From contig CM056576.1 of the NCBI GenBank assembly GCA_029721435.1, positions 116,239,166-116,303,165 of the forward strand: DNA of 64,000 bases. The letters run 5' to 3'. The DNA is from Gymnothorax reevesii (Eukaryota > Chordata > Actinopteri > Anguilliformes > Muraenidae). Below, piece by piece: positions 32,040 to 44,714 of this stretch (position 1 is its first letter; each line of letters starts with the position of its first letter). A program made the translations under genes and the position numbers. Under the pieces are notes generated by a model. The model searched no databases. It saw only the letters and a list, made by a program, of their open reading frames with translations, and had not been told where the DNA came from.

Positions 32040-35000
32040 CTGCAACGGAGGGAAAAGGTGTTATATCACTACCAACCACAAGAGGGCAGCGAGAAACAAG
32101 AAACAACATGGTTTGGCTAAAGTTAATGTCGCATAATAAATGCATGGCATGACTGCAGGGGTAAAACCTTCTTGATGAGCTTCAACAGCATCAGCAGTAT
32201 AAAATCTTCATTAATCTTCCCCGATAATGAACCGAACAATTTGAGCAACCGATTAGCCGGACTGTCCTTGGCCCTGACCTCCAGCAGAAAGAAAGAAAAA
32301 CCTAGCTTTTCTTTTCCCAAGAGGAAAAGTACTTTAAGTAACCAGAATCAAAACTGATGTTCTAGCGAGAAAAATGATAGTAATACCATCCACATAAAAA
32401 TCAAACCCTCAAGCTCATGGCATCCAATTTAAACCAAAAAATAAATAAATAAATAAATAAGTTTTCTTAAGCATCTTAAGCATGCCACCATGAATAACAA
32501 CAAAGAGCAATAATGGATAACAAATCAGTGGTATTCGGTTCTGCTGGGCAGCACGACTGGTTTTCGATTCCTCTCATTCAAAAAGCCAGGTCTGCGAGGG
32601 TTGAAGCAATGGAAACTGGATAAATTAGTGCCAGGATTGGCTCATGAGACAGGATTTGCATTGAGCCATTAGTGTCATTTTTACAGATGGAGAGCCAACT
32701 AATTTCCATGACTTTTTACATGCAAATGCTTCAATCAATAGTCTTTGAGTAGGCGCAACTGAAACGTAATTTTGGCACATTTTCCAGATAACAAAATGAC
32801 TAATTACCACTTTAGCTGTCAACACAGATGAGTGACAGTATTTTTTAATTTTTTTTTTAAACATTTAAAAGGAAATGAGCAGAAAATCCACTAACATATT
32901 TGAGCTTTTGCAAAAAGCGCTATCAAGGGGAAAGCAGGAGCCAAGTATCCCAGAATATAAACAGGAACACGACCCAGATGTTATTTGTGAATCTTTCCAA
33001 GGAAAATATTTGGATCATTAAATCTATTTACTTTGAAACATCTGCTATGGCGTACATAACCTTCAGGTTACTACATTCTGAAGGGGCATTTATTTGCAAT
33101 GAATCAAAATTGATTTTAACCACGAGATTAACCAAAGTATGCGCATGGAGTAACCAAGCATGATGCTTACAGAGGCTCTGAATGCTTGTTAACTCCTTAA
33201 GGCCCAAAACCACAGATGTGATTACAATGCTCCAATTTGAACATTGATACTGCTGATGTCAGAATCATGAGCGGAAACAAGAAAACTAAGTTCAAAGTTC
33301 AAACAAAGTTCTACAGCACGGATTTAGAAGCTTGAGAAAAGGGATTCAAAAAAGGGTTTATTGCATTCAAATAGTTATTGAGCAAATTCTGCGCACGAAG
33401 TGCTGCCAAGAAAAAGAGCACCAACTCACATCAGTGTAGAAAATTGCTTGCCGTTCACGTAATTTACATTTTGCGAATTCAATTTCAGGAGAAAACCCGC
33501 ACTGTTCCTTTTTTTCCCCATTAATAGTTTACCCCCTCTCCGTCTGAAGATTAATTTCCCTTTTCAACTATCAGAAGCAGGTTTATTTCCATGCATCTCT
33601 GTTCATTAACTGGTGGCCTAAAAACTCTTATAGCTAGAACAGCTGACAGGGACTCAGACAGTTAATTGTTGAAGATCTAATGAAGCCACAAAATGTTCAC
33701 CGCAGCTGTGGGCATCCTTGAGTCTTTTCCCCACGTTGCTCCAAGGGATATCGGCCCCTGTTCAGTCAAATCAAATGCAAGTGTCTTTGCATGACTGATT
33801 GATGGCTTAATCAATTTTGGTGTAATAAGACGAACATTTCAAGGTGATGGTGCGCCCGTCTTCAAACACCTAACGCAGGGATTGCAGTCTACATACTAAC
33901 GTGTTTTAATGTTTAAAAACAGATGTTCCCCCCCCACCAAAAAAAAAAAAAAAAAAACCCCAGACCCACCCTCTCATGTCAAAAAATACTTTTTGCAGCC
34001 GCTGCGGTTCTGCTTCTTTGTGGCATTGTGGCTGCTTTTTATCATCTCCCATTGGGAGCGAATTTACTCTGGCAAACGCATGCAGCCCTCCTCCTCATTG
34101 GGTCAGCGACATTTTTGAAAGCACTCCAAATGCAATGTTTGCACCCATTTAAAAACTTCATGATTACTATTTCCCTCAAAACATGCAGCATAAATGATTT
34201 TAGCCTCCCACCAAAAATAGTTTGATTGCTATACGTGTTGCAAAATGGTGAACACTCCCAGTAGGACGTTATAGTGTGATTAAGACGTATACATGCCAAC
34301 AGTGTACTTCAATAATGCAAAAGTCGTCGGGATTCTCCACGTGCCTCAATTTGATTATTGCTTACTCCAACTATGACCTTAATCTGATTAATCTTATCAA
34401 AACATTCTGTTTATGTCAGTGTCATCTTCGGAGTATCATCTTAATCTGGTTGATATCTGATTACTGCTATCAACTGTAAATAAGCTCATCAAGTACCTCA
34501 CACAACTCCTGTTCAAAAATTCTGACCTAGCCCTTCAAAAGAAGATAGCTAAGTACATTCGACGGGTACCATCAAGAATTTTATCCTTAGTTCTAACTTA
34601 ATTACCTGGCTAGTTAGCTAGCCAACTAACTAGATAACCCATTACTGAAACTCCATATATTAACGTTAGTTAGCTAGGTAACGGTTTTTAGCTTGCTTGC
34701 AAAATCTGGAAATAAGTGACTTAAATTACCAATGAAAATCAATGGTAAAAAGGTCTTTGTTTGGAATATAGCATCGCTGCTGACAGTATATTACACTATG
34801 TTCAGAGAAGAGAGATCGATTTCGGTTATCTACAGAGACCAGCTATAGAATGTTGCCAAACTACCTAGCTTGCTTGCTAGCCAATAGGTTTTATTTTTTA
34901 GCTGTAGCATCGTAACTTATCATCCATAATGCCATCTTCAAAACAAAGACCCCGAGTTTCAATGTTCGTTAGACTTACTAAATGACAGAGTTATGAGAGA

Positions 35001-35459
35001 AATAATCATGACTGGACCACTATCATGGAGGGCACAGATACTTCCTAATCTGTGTAGAGGTGGTGTGCTTATAACCTGTACTGCAGGCAACCACTAGATG
35101 GCAATCAAGATGTTGTGGCCTCACTTCCAGGGATACATATTTACATACAGTCAATGGTTTTGATACTGTTGCACAAAAATATTGTTGTCAGTAAGTCTAA
35201 ACCCTGAAAAGGTACAACAACACCACAAGCTCAATGTTTGTGTGTCAAGTTTTCTTGAAATGTACTGAACAGTTCCAGAGTTATGCTCTGAAAACAAACA
35301 TTCTACACCAGACCCTGAGCCAAAAACAATGTCTAACCTCCCTTCGGGGACTCGGAGGGGAGGGGGGGGGAGGTCATAAATGAAAGGTAGACGTTGAAGA
35401 TGGAGGTCGAGCAATAGACAAAACAGTTTTAGAAATGCCTCTGCTGCGGTGGTGCTCAC
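32040..35459 (-). other. lamc1 intron 12, no gene seen
   Basis: About 3.4 kb of A/T-rich intron with a C-run/A-run at 33929-33958 and a TAGCTAGC-like low-complexity patch around 34605-34690. No element with clear ends was found. Confidence 0.45.
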
Positions 35460-35681
35460 CTGACTCGGGGTCACAGGTGTCGCTGTGCCCGTTGCAGTTG
35501 CAGGTTTCACAGGCACTGAAGGGCCCCAGGTCCGGCTGGTTCCTCCGGTATCCCAGAGCGCACTGCTCGCAGAACTGGCCCACATACCCCTGGGGGCAGG
35601 TGCACCGCTCCACCCAGCGGGCGGGTGACCCGGGACCCCGACGGGCGCTCATGAGGGTCACGTCGTCCAGGTAACCAGCAC
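35460..35681 (-). CDS. lamc1: lamc1 exon 12: end of L4, LE modules 5 and 6
   Basis: This 222-nt exon reads AGYLDDVTLMSARRGPGSPA and RWVERCTCPQGYVGQFCEQC, then the second half LE module ALGYRRNQPDLGPFSACETC, and CNCNGHSDTCDPES starting the next one. The acceptor is TCCCCAAG and the donor GTGAGC. Confidence 0.97.
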
Positions 35682-35739
35682 CTTGGGGACAGGAAGCGTT
35701 AGACGCACCCATTTTGGTACATCACCACCCTGATAGACA

Positions 35740-36110
35740 GTGCCATTCTCATAGAGAAAGATCAATACTGTGCTTTAAGTGTACGGTCATGATTGTGAAA
35801 GATCAATACAGCTCTCACAACACTGCTCTCATAAAGAAAGATCAGTACTGTGGTTAAAGTGTACCGTCATGATTGAGAAAGATAAATACTGCTCTCAGAG
35901 TTTTGCTGTCAAAGACAAAGATCAATACTGTCCTGATAGTGTACTGCTATGATAGACCAAGATCAATACAGTCCTGATAGTGTACTGCCATGATAGACCA
36001 AGATCAATACTGTCCTGATCATGTACTGCTATGATAGACCAAGATCAATACAGTCCTGATAGTGTACTGCCATGATAGACCAAGATCAATACTGTCCTGA
36101 TCGTGTACTT
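35740..36110. repeat. About 42-bp degenerate tandem repeat in intron 11
   Basis: AAGATCAATACTGTCCTGAT followed by AGTGTACTGCTATGATAGAC recurs about eight times; the copies at 35940-36110 are the most uniform. The unit lies close to the exon 12 acceptor (35682). Confidence 0.75.
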
Positions 36111-36582
36111 AGCAAAAACTAGTGACGTATGCATCTTTTTTCTACATACACACCATTTTATAAATGAGGTCCATTGAGAGTACTGCCTCAGAAAAATATC
36201 AATTCTGTAATCTCAGAAAGACGGCAACCACTTCAGATATGGGGGAAAGAGCTTAAGGTCACTCAGAGAACGAGCCGTGCTGCTGGGGCACCATGTCCTC
36301 CTTCAGCCATAACCACAAAGCATTATTTTGGCTACGGTTTGGGATCGCTAAGCTATGCCAAGACCCAAAAACAGCAGGCACTACAGCCTGCCTGACTGCA
36401 TGACCTGTCATTAAACACCATAGTTATTCCTGACCAGAACCTCTCATATTCAATCCCCCCATACTGCTACAGCTGTCTCAATATTAATGTACAGCAGTGA
36501 TGTCTTACAGTCCTCTCTATTAATATCCCCCAGTTCCACACAGTGCTAGGATTTGAGCGGATAGCTGACGATTTGCGCTTAC

Positions 36583-36695
36583 TCCTTTCACTGTAGGTTC
36601 CACGGATCTTAATAGCGGTAAGGTTGTGGAGAAGCTTCTGGAACTGTGCGTGGGTAAGACTGGGCCTCCAGGGGTAATCCGTAGTATCATGCAGT
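36583..36695 (-). CDS. lamc1: lamc1 exon 11: L4 domain, later part
   Basis: This 113-nt exon encodes LHDTTDYPWRPSLTHAQFQK, then LLHNLTAIKIRGTYSER. The acceptor is TTTTTCAG and the donor GTAAGC. One base at each end is shared: Arg with exon 10 and Ser with exon 12. The joined sequence YSERSAGYLDDVTL is a conserved L4 segment. Confidence 0.95.
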
Positions 36696-37879
36696 CTGAA
36701 AAACAGATCAATCTAGTCACTGCACTACATAGACTGAGCTTGAAAGGTCAGCCAATTAGTTATTACAAGCCATTTCAAAATCTCTCCCCTCTTGAAATCA
36801 CATGGGGAAGTGATGAACCAGAGGCAAGAAGAACTGCTCAACTTCAGCCAAGCAGAAAATCAGATTTCAATATTCAGGGTGGTCACTCCCCCTTGTGATG
36901 TCAGGAAGGATACATTTTGAACCGTCTCATAATGGCTAATTAGCTGTGCAACTGGTGGCATAATAGGGGACCTTTACAAACCAATAGCAGCCAAGAAACT
37001 TAAACAATAAGCACCAATCACAGCATGTAAGTACAAAGTAAATTGAAGTTTTAACCATGCCTAGTTTTACATATTTTAAGTTCAAAACATGTTTATCTTA
37101 GGAGGTTAATGGCAATAGTTATGATTTGAACAGAATAACCGAACCACTGCGAAGGAAAAATACATCTGTGCTTAGCGAATGCCAATAGTCAGGAGATGTA
37201 CCGAGGGTCTTCCAGACTTTCCTTTGAATCACTGAAAAAAAGTCACCAGGTTTCTCTGCCAAGAATCTTTTCAAGGTTGCACAACATGTTCAGCCAAAAT
37301 ATGTACACTCTGATGCTTTAATAATCTTTTCAGGGAGGACTTATCGTGGGATACCCATCGGAGAGATATACAGCCCGGTTTAAAAGTGTACTCTCAGAGA
37401 ACAGCAGTACGCCTTCAGTTCTCCCCATGATATCATGTATTTAAGCTCAACCATGATTTATGTCTTGGTGCAAAGCTGAATTATTCCTAAAAAACCGTCT
37501 TTAAAGGAAAGAGAGTTCAGCAGAGCTGAAAAACCCATCTCAAAATCTTCAGAGTATTGCTGCTATTGAATGGCAATATCGCAGCCAGGGACTGAAATTA
37601 GCAGCAGCCACCAGCCAAGTGCTGACAAAATATGCAAGCGAATGGCATTTTTTACTTCACTCACCAGCTGGATTAAAAAAAATAAAATAATTAATGCTAA
37701 CATATTAAGTAGTCGGTAAAATGTTAACATTCACCAGCCAGGTAGTTAATTGACAAAGAAGTTAACTTAAGACCCAGGTCTCAGCAATGTTGGAACATTC
37801 CACTACCATACAAGAGTGTTTTTGCAGTAGCTGGGTCCAAGGTTTGAAGGAGCATGAGGGCCGAGGGCACATGACGTAC

Positions 37880-38069
37880 CGGAATACGTAAGTCTGCATG
37901 TTCTCGCTGGGGTAAGCGTTGCCCTGGGCAATGAGCGGAACAGCCACGCGGAGGCCGGAACCCTCCAGAATCACGTCCTCAGCAGAGAGCCGCGTGTCGC
38001 GCCGGTCCACCCGGAAATTCAGGGTCAGGTTCTGTCCGTAGCTCAGGAGCTGGTTCCCCAGAAACTTGT
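37880..38069 (-). CDS. lamc1: lamc1 exon 10: L4 domain, core
   Basis: This 190-nt exon reads KFLGNQLLSYGQNLTLNFRV, then DRRDTRLSAEDVILEGSGLR and VAVPLIAQGNAYPSENMQTY. DRRDTRLSAED and GLRVAVPLIAQGN are conserved L4 motifs. The donor is GTACGT. The acceptor (TCTCGCAG, 38070-38077) has a weak pyrimidine tract because a 27-bp minisatellite begins immediately upstream of it. Confidence 0.97.
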
Positions 38070-38077
38070 CTGCGAGA

Positions 38078-38588
38078 GCGATGATCACACACCTTTACAC
38101 CAACGCGCAGATCACACACCCTTACACCAACGCGCAGATCACACACCCTTACACCAACGCGCAGATCACACACCCTTACACCAATGCGCAGATCACACAC
38201 CCTTACACCAACGCACAGATCACACACCCTTACACCAACGCGCAGATCACACACCCTTACACCAACGCGCAGATCACACACCCTTACACCATCGCGCAGA
38301 TCACACACCCTTACACCATCGCGCAGATCACACACCCTTACAGCAACGCGCAGATCACACACTCTTACACCAACGCACAGATCACACACCCTTACACCAA
38401 CGCGCAGATCACACACCCTTACACCAACGCGCAGATCACACACCCTTACACCAACGCGCAGATCACACACCCTTACACCAACGCGCAGATCACACACCCT
38501 TACACCAACGCGCACATCACACACCCTTACACCAACGCGCAGATCACACACCCTTACACCAACGCACAGATCACACACCCTTACATCA
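38078..38588. repeat. 27-bp minisatellite in intron 9 abutting the exon 10 acceptor
   Basis: About 19 copies of CAGATCACACACCCTTACAC plus CAACGCG, with few substitutions (CAACGCA, CATCGCG). The array starts immediately upstream (transcript sense) of the exon 10 splice acceptor. Because 27 is divisible by three and no stops occur, open frames of 193 codons (plus) and 226 codons (minus) arise. They are repeat artefacts. Confidence 0.95.
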
Positions 38589-38929
38589 ACACAGCACAAG
38601 GAATAACACTCACACTTCCCAGGAAATCCAATGATAAATATTTCTGACATCACAACCAAACTACCAAATTATTGCATTTATGCTCACTGGACAAAAGACC
38701 AGCTGCAGGTATTCAGATCAAGCTGACCCCATGACCGAAGTCAATCTCAAAAAGAGATTCTCTTCATGTAGTTCAGTCCAGGAACAAGTTGAATCTGTGT
38801 CTTTCACTCCATGCATTATAGATGATGTTAGGCATCCAGGTACATGTACTTACTCATGCTTAATTACTTATTAATGACACCATCAGCACTTTAAGGTCAT
38901 ATTGCGTCACGCTTCATCCTCTAAGCAAA

Positions 38930-39110
38930 TTCAGGAATCACGTGCCACTCACACATTCATACCAATTTAGTGTCTCTGATTAGCCTGACATGCATTTCTC
39001 CGGACTGTAGGAGGAAAAAGGAGCGCCCAAAGGAAACCCCCACAAACACAGGTAAACTCCAAAGAAAACACTCATGATCTTGCTGTGCCAATGACTGCAC
39101 CAGCATGTCG
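38930..39110 (+). repeat. Dispersed repeat, copy c (intron 9)
   Basis: CACTCACACATTCATACCAA, ATTTAGTGTCTCTGATTAGC, CCGGACTGTAGGAGGAAAAA and GAAACCCCCACAAACACAGG follow the order of the repeat at 3500-3790. Confidence 0.6.
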
Positions 39111-39229
39111 TCCGATTATCAACGTAGTACGCATTACATTTTTAGCAAGAAACAATGATTAAACGCCATGGCATGGTTCAATTCAGAGGCTTTTCTCCAT
39201 AAATGCAGTGAGTGAGTGGAGCTGCGTAC

Positions 39230-39352
39230 CGGGGGCGATGAAGTACATGGGGAAGTAGTCCTCCGAGATCAGGGAAATCTCTTTCCTGCCTGTGGACCAC
39301 TGAACAGGAACACTGGAGCCGTCCCTCTGCTGCCCCTTCCACTCCTCCTCAT
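39230..39352 (-). CDS. lamc1: lamc1 exon 9: L4 domain, first part
   Basis: This 123-nt exon encodes EEEWKGQQRDGSSVPVQWST, then GRKEISLISEDYFPMYFIAP, the start of the laminin IV type A (L4) globule. The acceptor is CCCTGCAG and the donor GTACGC. The junction with exon 10 gives PDKFLGNQLLSYGQNL. Confidence 0.96.
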
Positions 39353-40235
39353 CTGCAGGGTCGAAGGTCAGAGGTCACAACCCTAATCACCATAAACAAT
39401 TTCTTCTCTCGCCTGTGGCAACAACGGGAATTCCCTTACTAGCTCTTAAAAACAATGACAAACTGAATGCTCGTGTTTATACAATGCAAGTGCAGCTAAA
39501 ATCTACCAGAACAGAATATGGAATCAAATCACTGATCTATATAGCACAACAATAATGTTCTATATGCATCGGTTACTGAAAGCAATGTTTTTAACCCTTA
39601 AGAGAGAGATACAGCGCAAGCAATGGAAACTAAGTGCATTTACTTCAGCACCATGTCACCAACTGCCTTGCGCTGGTTTGAGAGTAGTTGCAGTGCTAGG
39701 TACAGATCAGTGAAGGGTAATTCTGCGTAAAATCACCAAGGGGACAGACACCCATCATTAAAGATGTTGCTTAAGCTCCATAGGATGTGGTACACCGCTG
39801 AAAGAAATATTTTTAAGAAAAATGTTTACAAAAGATATTTATTGGTTTCATAAGAAATAGTTCATTTATATAGGCCATGTAAACCACTTTGATTGAAGAT
39901 TTTTTTTTTTTTTAAGTCACAGTAACTTTAAAATTTTGAGAAATGTTTAAGCATGACCTCTTCCATCAGTACACACCATCTGATTAAGTTTCAGTGACAT
40001 CTGAACTGGTGAGTGTCAAAACCTTGCTTCTTCAGGCACCTTGACACGAATACCCCCCTCGGCACTGGACAGGTAAATATTACCGAATTCAGATCATGCG
40101 CCTCAAAATTAACAAATTTATTTAGGCTACATGTCTCAATACTGCAGCCAGTCGCACGCCACAACACTGCAACAGTGCAGCAGTGACACCAAGGACACAA
40201 CTGCTGCACCATCAGCGTCAGAACGACCGACTGAC

Positions 40236-40372
40236 CTCTGGCAAAGGTGGATGTGACCGCGTAGGTGCTGTAGCCGTCTGCGATGTCGCACACGGACGAG
40301 TGCTGGAAACAAAAGCAGGGGGTGCAGCCCTGTGGGTTCAGTGGGTCCAGGTTGAAGTAGCCCAGCTTACAC
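40236..40372 (-). CDS. lamc1: lamc1 exon 8: end of LE module 4, start of L4 region
   Basis: This 137-nt exon reads CKLGYFNLDPLNPQGCTPCF, then CFQHSSVCDIADGYSTYAVT and STFAR. It closes LE module 4 and gives the half LE module that precedes the inserted L4 globule. The acceptor is GTTCGCAG and the donor GTCAGT. The last base makes Asp with exon 9. Confidence 0.96.
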
Positions 40373-41329
40373 CTGCGAACACAGACCTGCATCAGTCCCA
40401 GCAACAGACTTCAGACAGACTAGCATGAGAGCAGGACAGCATGAATCCATTAAAATCAACCTCGTCTAAGGGACACATGCTCGTATATTATCACATCTCG
40501 TTGACAGGCATAGGGGGGGCTTGCCAATAGAGGTTTTTCCCCCAAACGTTTATCATGAGGAGTATTAGGCCAGGTGTTTGCCCTTTAGTTACCCTGTAAA
40601 GCGTCTGACTCGTTGTCTATGAGAAAAACTACAAATAAATTAAATTTAAAGCATTTGAACCTGAACGAAGACCTCTGAACAGCATGCGCCTCATAGCCAC
40701 ATAGCCCGCAATATTTGTTCTCAAATTTGTCGAAACGTTCAACAGCACAAAGTCAGCAGTCAGATACAAATTAATTTAACCTTTTGAGCGCTGAAATACA
40801 TTTTTTAAAAATTATAAATAAGTGATCTTGTGCTTTTGGAAATCTATCATGTGGCAACTTGTTTAAACGAACCCCCTGTGGGAAATCTTTTTAACAAGTA
40901 GCCACATGATAAGTTTTCAACAGCTTTTATTTTGACATCTTTACATCATTGAGCAACAATAGCTACATTTAGCAGTCAAAGGGCTTATCTTGGCCACGGT
41001 CAGTTGACGCGAGGCGGCTGATGGATTGATTGACCAATGGACAGGGCGGGCAGTAAGGCAGAGGTTAATGGGCGAGTGGCCAGAGAAGGAGGGGTTAATG
41101 GGTCACTGGGCTAAAGCAGCCGATACGTTCGGCCGGCGTGGGAATGCCATAGATGGCCGGGCTGCGCCCCTCCGACAGGGCTATTTTCTCTTTTAGTGCG
41201 GACGACCAAGTTCCTAATCCTGTTTCACACACGCGCCTACACACATGGCATTCTGTGGCCCTGGCCACGGAGCAGTAAGATCTGACACACTACTGATCAG
41301 CTGCCCTTCATCAAAGACACACAAATGAA

Positions 41330-41640
41330 GCTTCGCTAACGGCTGGCTGAGAATAATAAATTCTCCCGAAGTAACCTTGCTTAAACGGTTGGTTGAGTGC
41401 AATAATAAATCCTCGTAAAGCAGCTGTAGTTTAACTGTTGGCTGTGAATACTAAATCTTCGTGAAGTAGCCTTGGCTTAACTCTCAAATGTAAATACTAA
41501 ATCTTAGCAAAGGAGCACTGATTTAACCATTGGCTGCGAGTATCAAATCCTAGCAAAGTGGGCTTATTTTAACTGCTGGCCTTGGGTACTAAATCTTAGC
41601 GAAGTAGCATTAGTTTCACTGCAGGATGTGAATATTAAGT
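41330..41640. repeat. About 60-bp tandem repeat in intron 7
   Basis: Five to six diverged copies of a unit with TTAACTGTTGGCTGTGAATA, CTAAATCTTAGCGAAGTAGC and similar. Spacing of the TAAATCTT motif is roughly 55-63 bp. Confidence 0.7.
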
Positions 41641-42117
41641 CGCCCCAGGAGTAAGCTCAATCCCTCTCCTAATGTTTATTTTCACTCAACAGAATGGGCA
41701 TGCACCAGATGGGTGGGGGCAGGTATGAAGGATATATTGCAAGCACCATAATTCTTTGGACAGCGACATTTTTATTCCGACTCTGTACTCAACTATGTCG
41801 AGTTTCAAAGGATACACTGGCAATGAGGTTGAAGTGCAGACTGTCAGCTTTAATTTGAGGGCGTTTTCATCTATACTGGATGTACGGTTTAGAAATGACA
41901 ACACCTTTTGTGTATAGTGCACCCCCTGCCAGGTCTGTACTTCAGCCATCATCAGTTCCTGCTTGTTTTGGGGACTAAGTGCAGTCAGAGCTCACTGTGA
42001 GGAGGTTTTGAAAACCATTGGGACGTAGGCGAACTGAGTATGGGGGGGGGGGTTCAGGGCAGGTAAAGTGAAAACTTGTGAAACAAGCAGAAGAATGAAA
42101 ACTGAGAGCAAGTTGAA

Positions 42118-42880
42118 CGCAGGCAAGGAGGTGGTGTGGTTCTGGGCAGGTTACATGAACACAGGTGAAAATGTGGTGTGGTTCTGGGCAGGTTACATGA
42201 ACACAGGTGAAAATGTGGTGTGGTTCCGGGCAGGTTACATGAACACAGGTGAAAATGTGGTGTGGTTCTGGGCAGGTTACATGAACACAGGTGAAAATGT
42301 GGTGTGGTTCTGGGCAGGTTACATGAACACCGGTGAAAATGTGGTGTGGTTCTGGGCAGGTTACATGAACACCGGTGAAAATGTGGTGTGGTTCTGGGCA
42401 GGTTACATGAACACAGGTGAAAATGTGGTGTGGTTCTGGGCAGGTTACATGAACACAGGTGAAAATGTGGTGTGGTTCTGGGCAGGTTACATGAACACAG
42501 GTGAAAATGTGGTGTGGTTCTGGGCAGGTTACATGAACACAGGTGAAGAGGTGGTGTGGTTCTGGGCAGGTTACATGAACACAGGTGAAAATGTGGTGTG
42601 GTTCTGGGCAGGTTACATGAACACAGGTGAAAATGTGGTGTGCTTCTGGGCAGGTTACAAGAACACAGGTGAAGAGGTGGTGTGGTTCTGGGCAGGTTAC
42701 ATGAACACAGGTGAAAATGTGGTGTGGTTCTGGGCAGGTTACATGAACACAAGTGAAAATGTAGTGTGGTTCTGGGCAGGTTACATGAACAAAGGTGAAA
42801 ATGTGGTGTGGTTCTGGCCAGGTTACTAGAACACAGGTGAGGAGATGGTGTGGTTCTGGGCATATAACATTAACACAGGT
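42118..42880. repeat. 42-bp minisatellite in intron 7 near the exon 7 donor
   Basis: About 18 copies of GGTGTGGTTCTGGGCAGGTT plus ACATGAACACAGGTGAAAATGT. Most units are nearly identical; a few have GAAGAG in place of GAAAAT. The array ends about 40 bp from the exon 7 donor. Open frames of 253 codons (plus) and 269 codons (minus) are artefacts of a unit divisible by three. Confidence 0.95.
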
Positions 42881-42922
42881 TAAGGGGGGAGGGTGATTTT
42901 TGGTGGTACAGGTGTAGAGTAC

Positions 42923-43021
42923 CTGTCACAGCTGAAGCCCTCCACGTGGTCCTTGCACTGGCAGCGTCCACTTTCCACATCACACTCCTGAGTGCTTCCA
43001 GAGGGACTACAGGTACAAGGC
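42923..43021 (-). CDS. lamc1: lamc1 exon 7: LE module 4 (first part)
   Basis: This 99-nt exon reads PCTCSPSGSTQECDVESGRC and then QCKDHVEGFSCD. The acceptor is TGTGTAG and the donor GTACTC. The split Arg codon joins exon 8 to give CDRCKLGYFNLD. Just downstream in intron 7, about 45 bp from the donor, a 42-bp minisatellite begins. Confidence 0.96.
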
Positions 43022-43067
43022 CTACACAGAAAGTAAAATATTAGACACCTTACACCGGAGATACCAT

Positions 43068-43069
<2 letters not shown>

Positions 43070-43115
<46 letters not shown>

Positions 43116-43151
43116 TTTAGATGCCAGTAACATATACACACACACACACAA
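43070..43151. repeat. (CA)n microsatellite in intron 6
   Basis: Two CA tracts (about 43070-43112 and 43135-43150) are separated by a TTTTTAGATGCCAGTAACAT segment that is itself duplicated just after the second tract. Confidence 0.9.
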
Positions 43152-44414
43152 TTTTTAGATGCCAGTAACATATACACACCCACCCCCTTTCATGAGAATA
43201 CCAGCAACATGCAAAACACATCCCTTTTACACAAAACATGAATACATAATATACATCAGTACATTTTTAGAAGTGATGCAAGTAAATATTCGGCTTGCAG
43301 TCAAACAGCTCTATAAGATGCACCCACAGGGTTTACTTCTCAAAGATCTTCATTTTAAATAAATGCCCCTTGAGCTACCATCAGTCGTTGAATGAGGCAT
43401 CACAATGATGATTCAGCTCATCACACTCTGATGGCAGCCACTGCATTTGCATTATTTACTGGTATAAACAACTTGGTCTCGGTGGCAACATTAGCAGAAA
43501 TGATCCCAGCTGCAGCACACGATTAGTGGCTTAATGTTGCTGCATGGAAGGCTGTAGCGTCAAGCGGCTGAAGACGGTCAGTGGTAAATTCAATTTGCTG
43601 AGACTCCCTGTGCCCAGTCGAACAGCTTTGAGCCTTCACCAAAGAATAACAGTATTATGGCTGGTTTTACAACAAATAGGTCCCATCGCACTAGCTAACA
43701 TTTTTGAATGAGGAAATTTACGGGTTGATGTATATTTCATAAAGCATTTGATGGCAATTACAGAGCTAGTTCCAGATAGCTCGCTAATATAGGCACGCCA
43801 CTTCAATGGAGGGAAAAGTCATGAGGTAATGCTGTGCCAACTTTAGCTGCAGCCATCTCTCCAATCAGACATTACATTAGCTGGAATTATCCAAGTTTGG
43901 TTATAGTTGCTAACATGATTAAACATCTATTTACCCAAGGGAAGATGTTAAACCCATAAACAAACCAATGAATCATCAGCAAAGAAGGAATTTAAAACAG
44001 TAATTACTGTTGCAGTCTCAAAAGACACCGTCCCTTTCCACTTTTGTGTTTAACGTTTTAAGCATTGCGAAGCTACGGCTTAGGCAGCATCAAATTGAGT
44101 GACATCATACAAGTGACACACAGTATTTGGCTTGAACGTGATCTCTGGAACGTGAGGTACAAAAACACCTCCAGCAGTTAGTGCTTCTCGCTAGTGTCTG
44201 ACAAAGAGAACGAAATGGGGGATCTTCAAGTTATCTACTTTGAGGGCTAACCCAAGGAACTGATAGATCTGTCAACCTCTCAAGAAATTCTTCTCGTGGT
44301 CCGACAAAACGCTGAAGCGGAAATCGGACTTGCAGAACTGACGCTTACTGCTGTGTTCGGCAGGACAGAAATGAACTAGAGACAGACGCGAAAAAACGTT
44401 TTGCTGCATCTCAC

Positions 44415-44532
44415 CTGCAGCCTGCCTCGGAGAGACTATGGTAGCCAGGCAGGCAGCGGTCACACTTGTCTCCCATCACCCCCGGCTTACAGCTGCAGCG
44501 GCCGCTGGTGTCGCACTGAGTGCTGACAGAGC
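44415..44532 (-). CDS. lamc1: lamc1 exon 6: LE module 3
   Basis: This 118-nt exon encodes [20 protein letters not shown] and then [18 protein letters not shown], a typical LE module. The acceptor is TCTGCAG and the donor GTGAGA. The last two bases join exon 7 to give Arg, then PCTCSPSG. Confidence 0.96.
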
Positions 44533-44714
44533 CTGCAGAGAAGAGAGACAACATGAGAACACACACATCCCCCCACAAACACATACGTACAAATAGGTGT
44601 AGACACAAGTACTCAAACTTGTGTGAATTATCAAAGTAGCAGGACAAAACGATCCGCAAGTCAGACGGACAATTAATGCTTTTTAACACCATTCTAGATT
44701 CATATCAAGTCTGT

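Noticed and set aside
37600..37745. Possible small element sharing CACCAGCCA-type sequence with 62690-62900
   Set aside because: Similarity is limited to short phrases and no matching ends could be aligned by eye.
37979..38659. Open frames of 226 (minus) and 193 (plus) codons with 9-residue repeats
   Set aside because: Product of the 27-bp minisatellite upstream of exon 10. The minus frame merely runs into exon 10 in another reading frame.
42054..42863. Open frames of 269 (minus) and 253 (plus) codons with 14-residue repeats
   Set aside because: They are translations of a 42-bp intronic minisatellite lacking stops. There is no start context, no splice link to lamc1 and no known domain.
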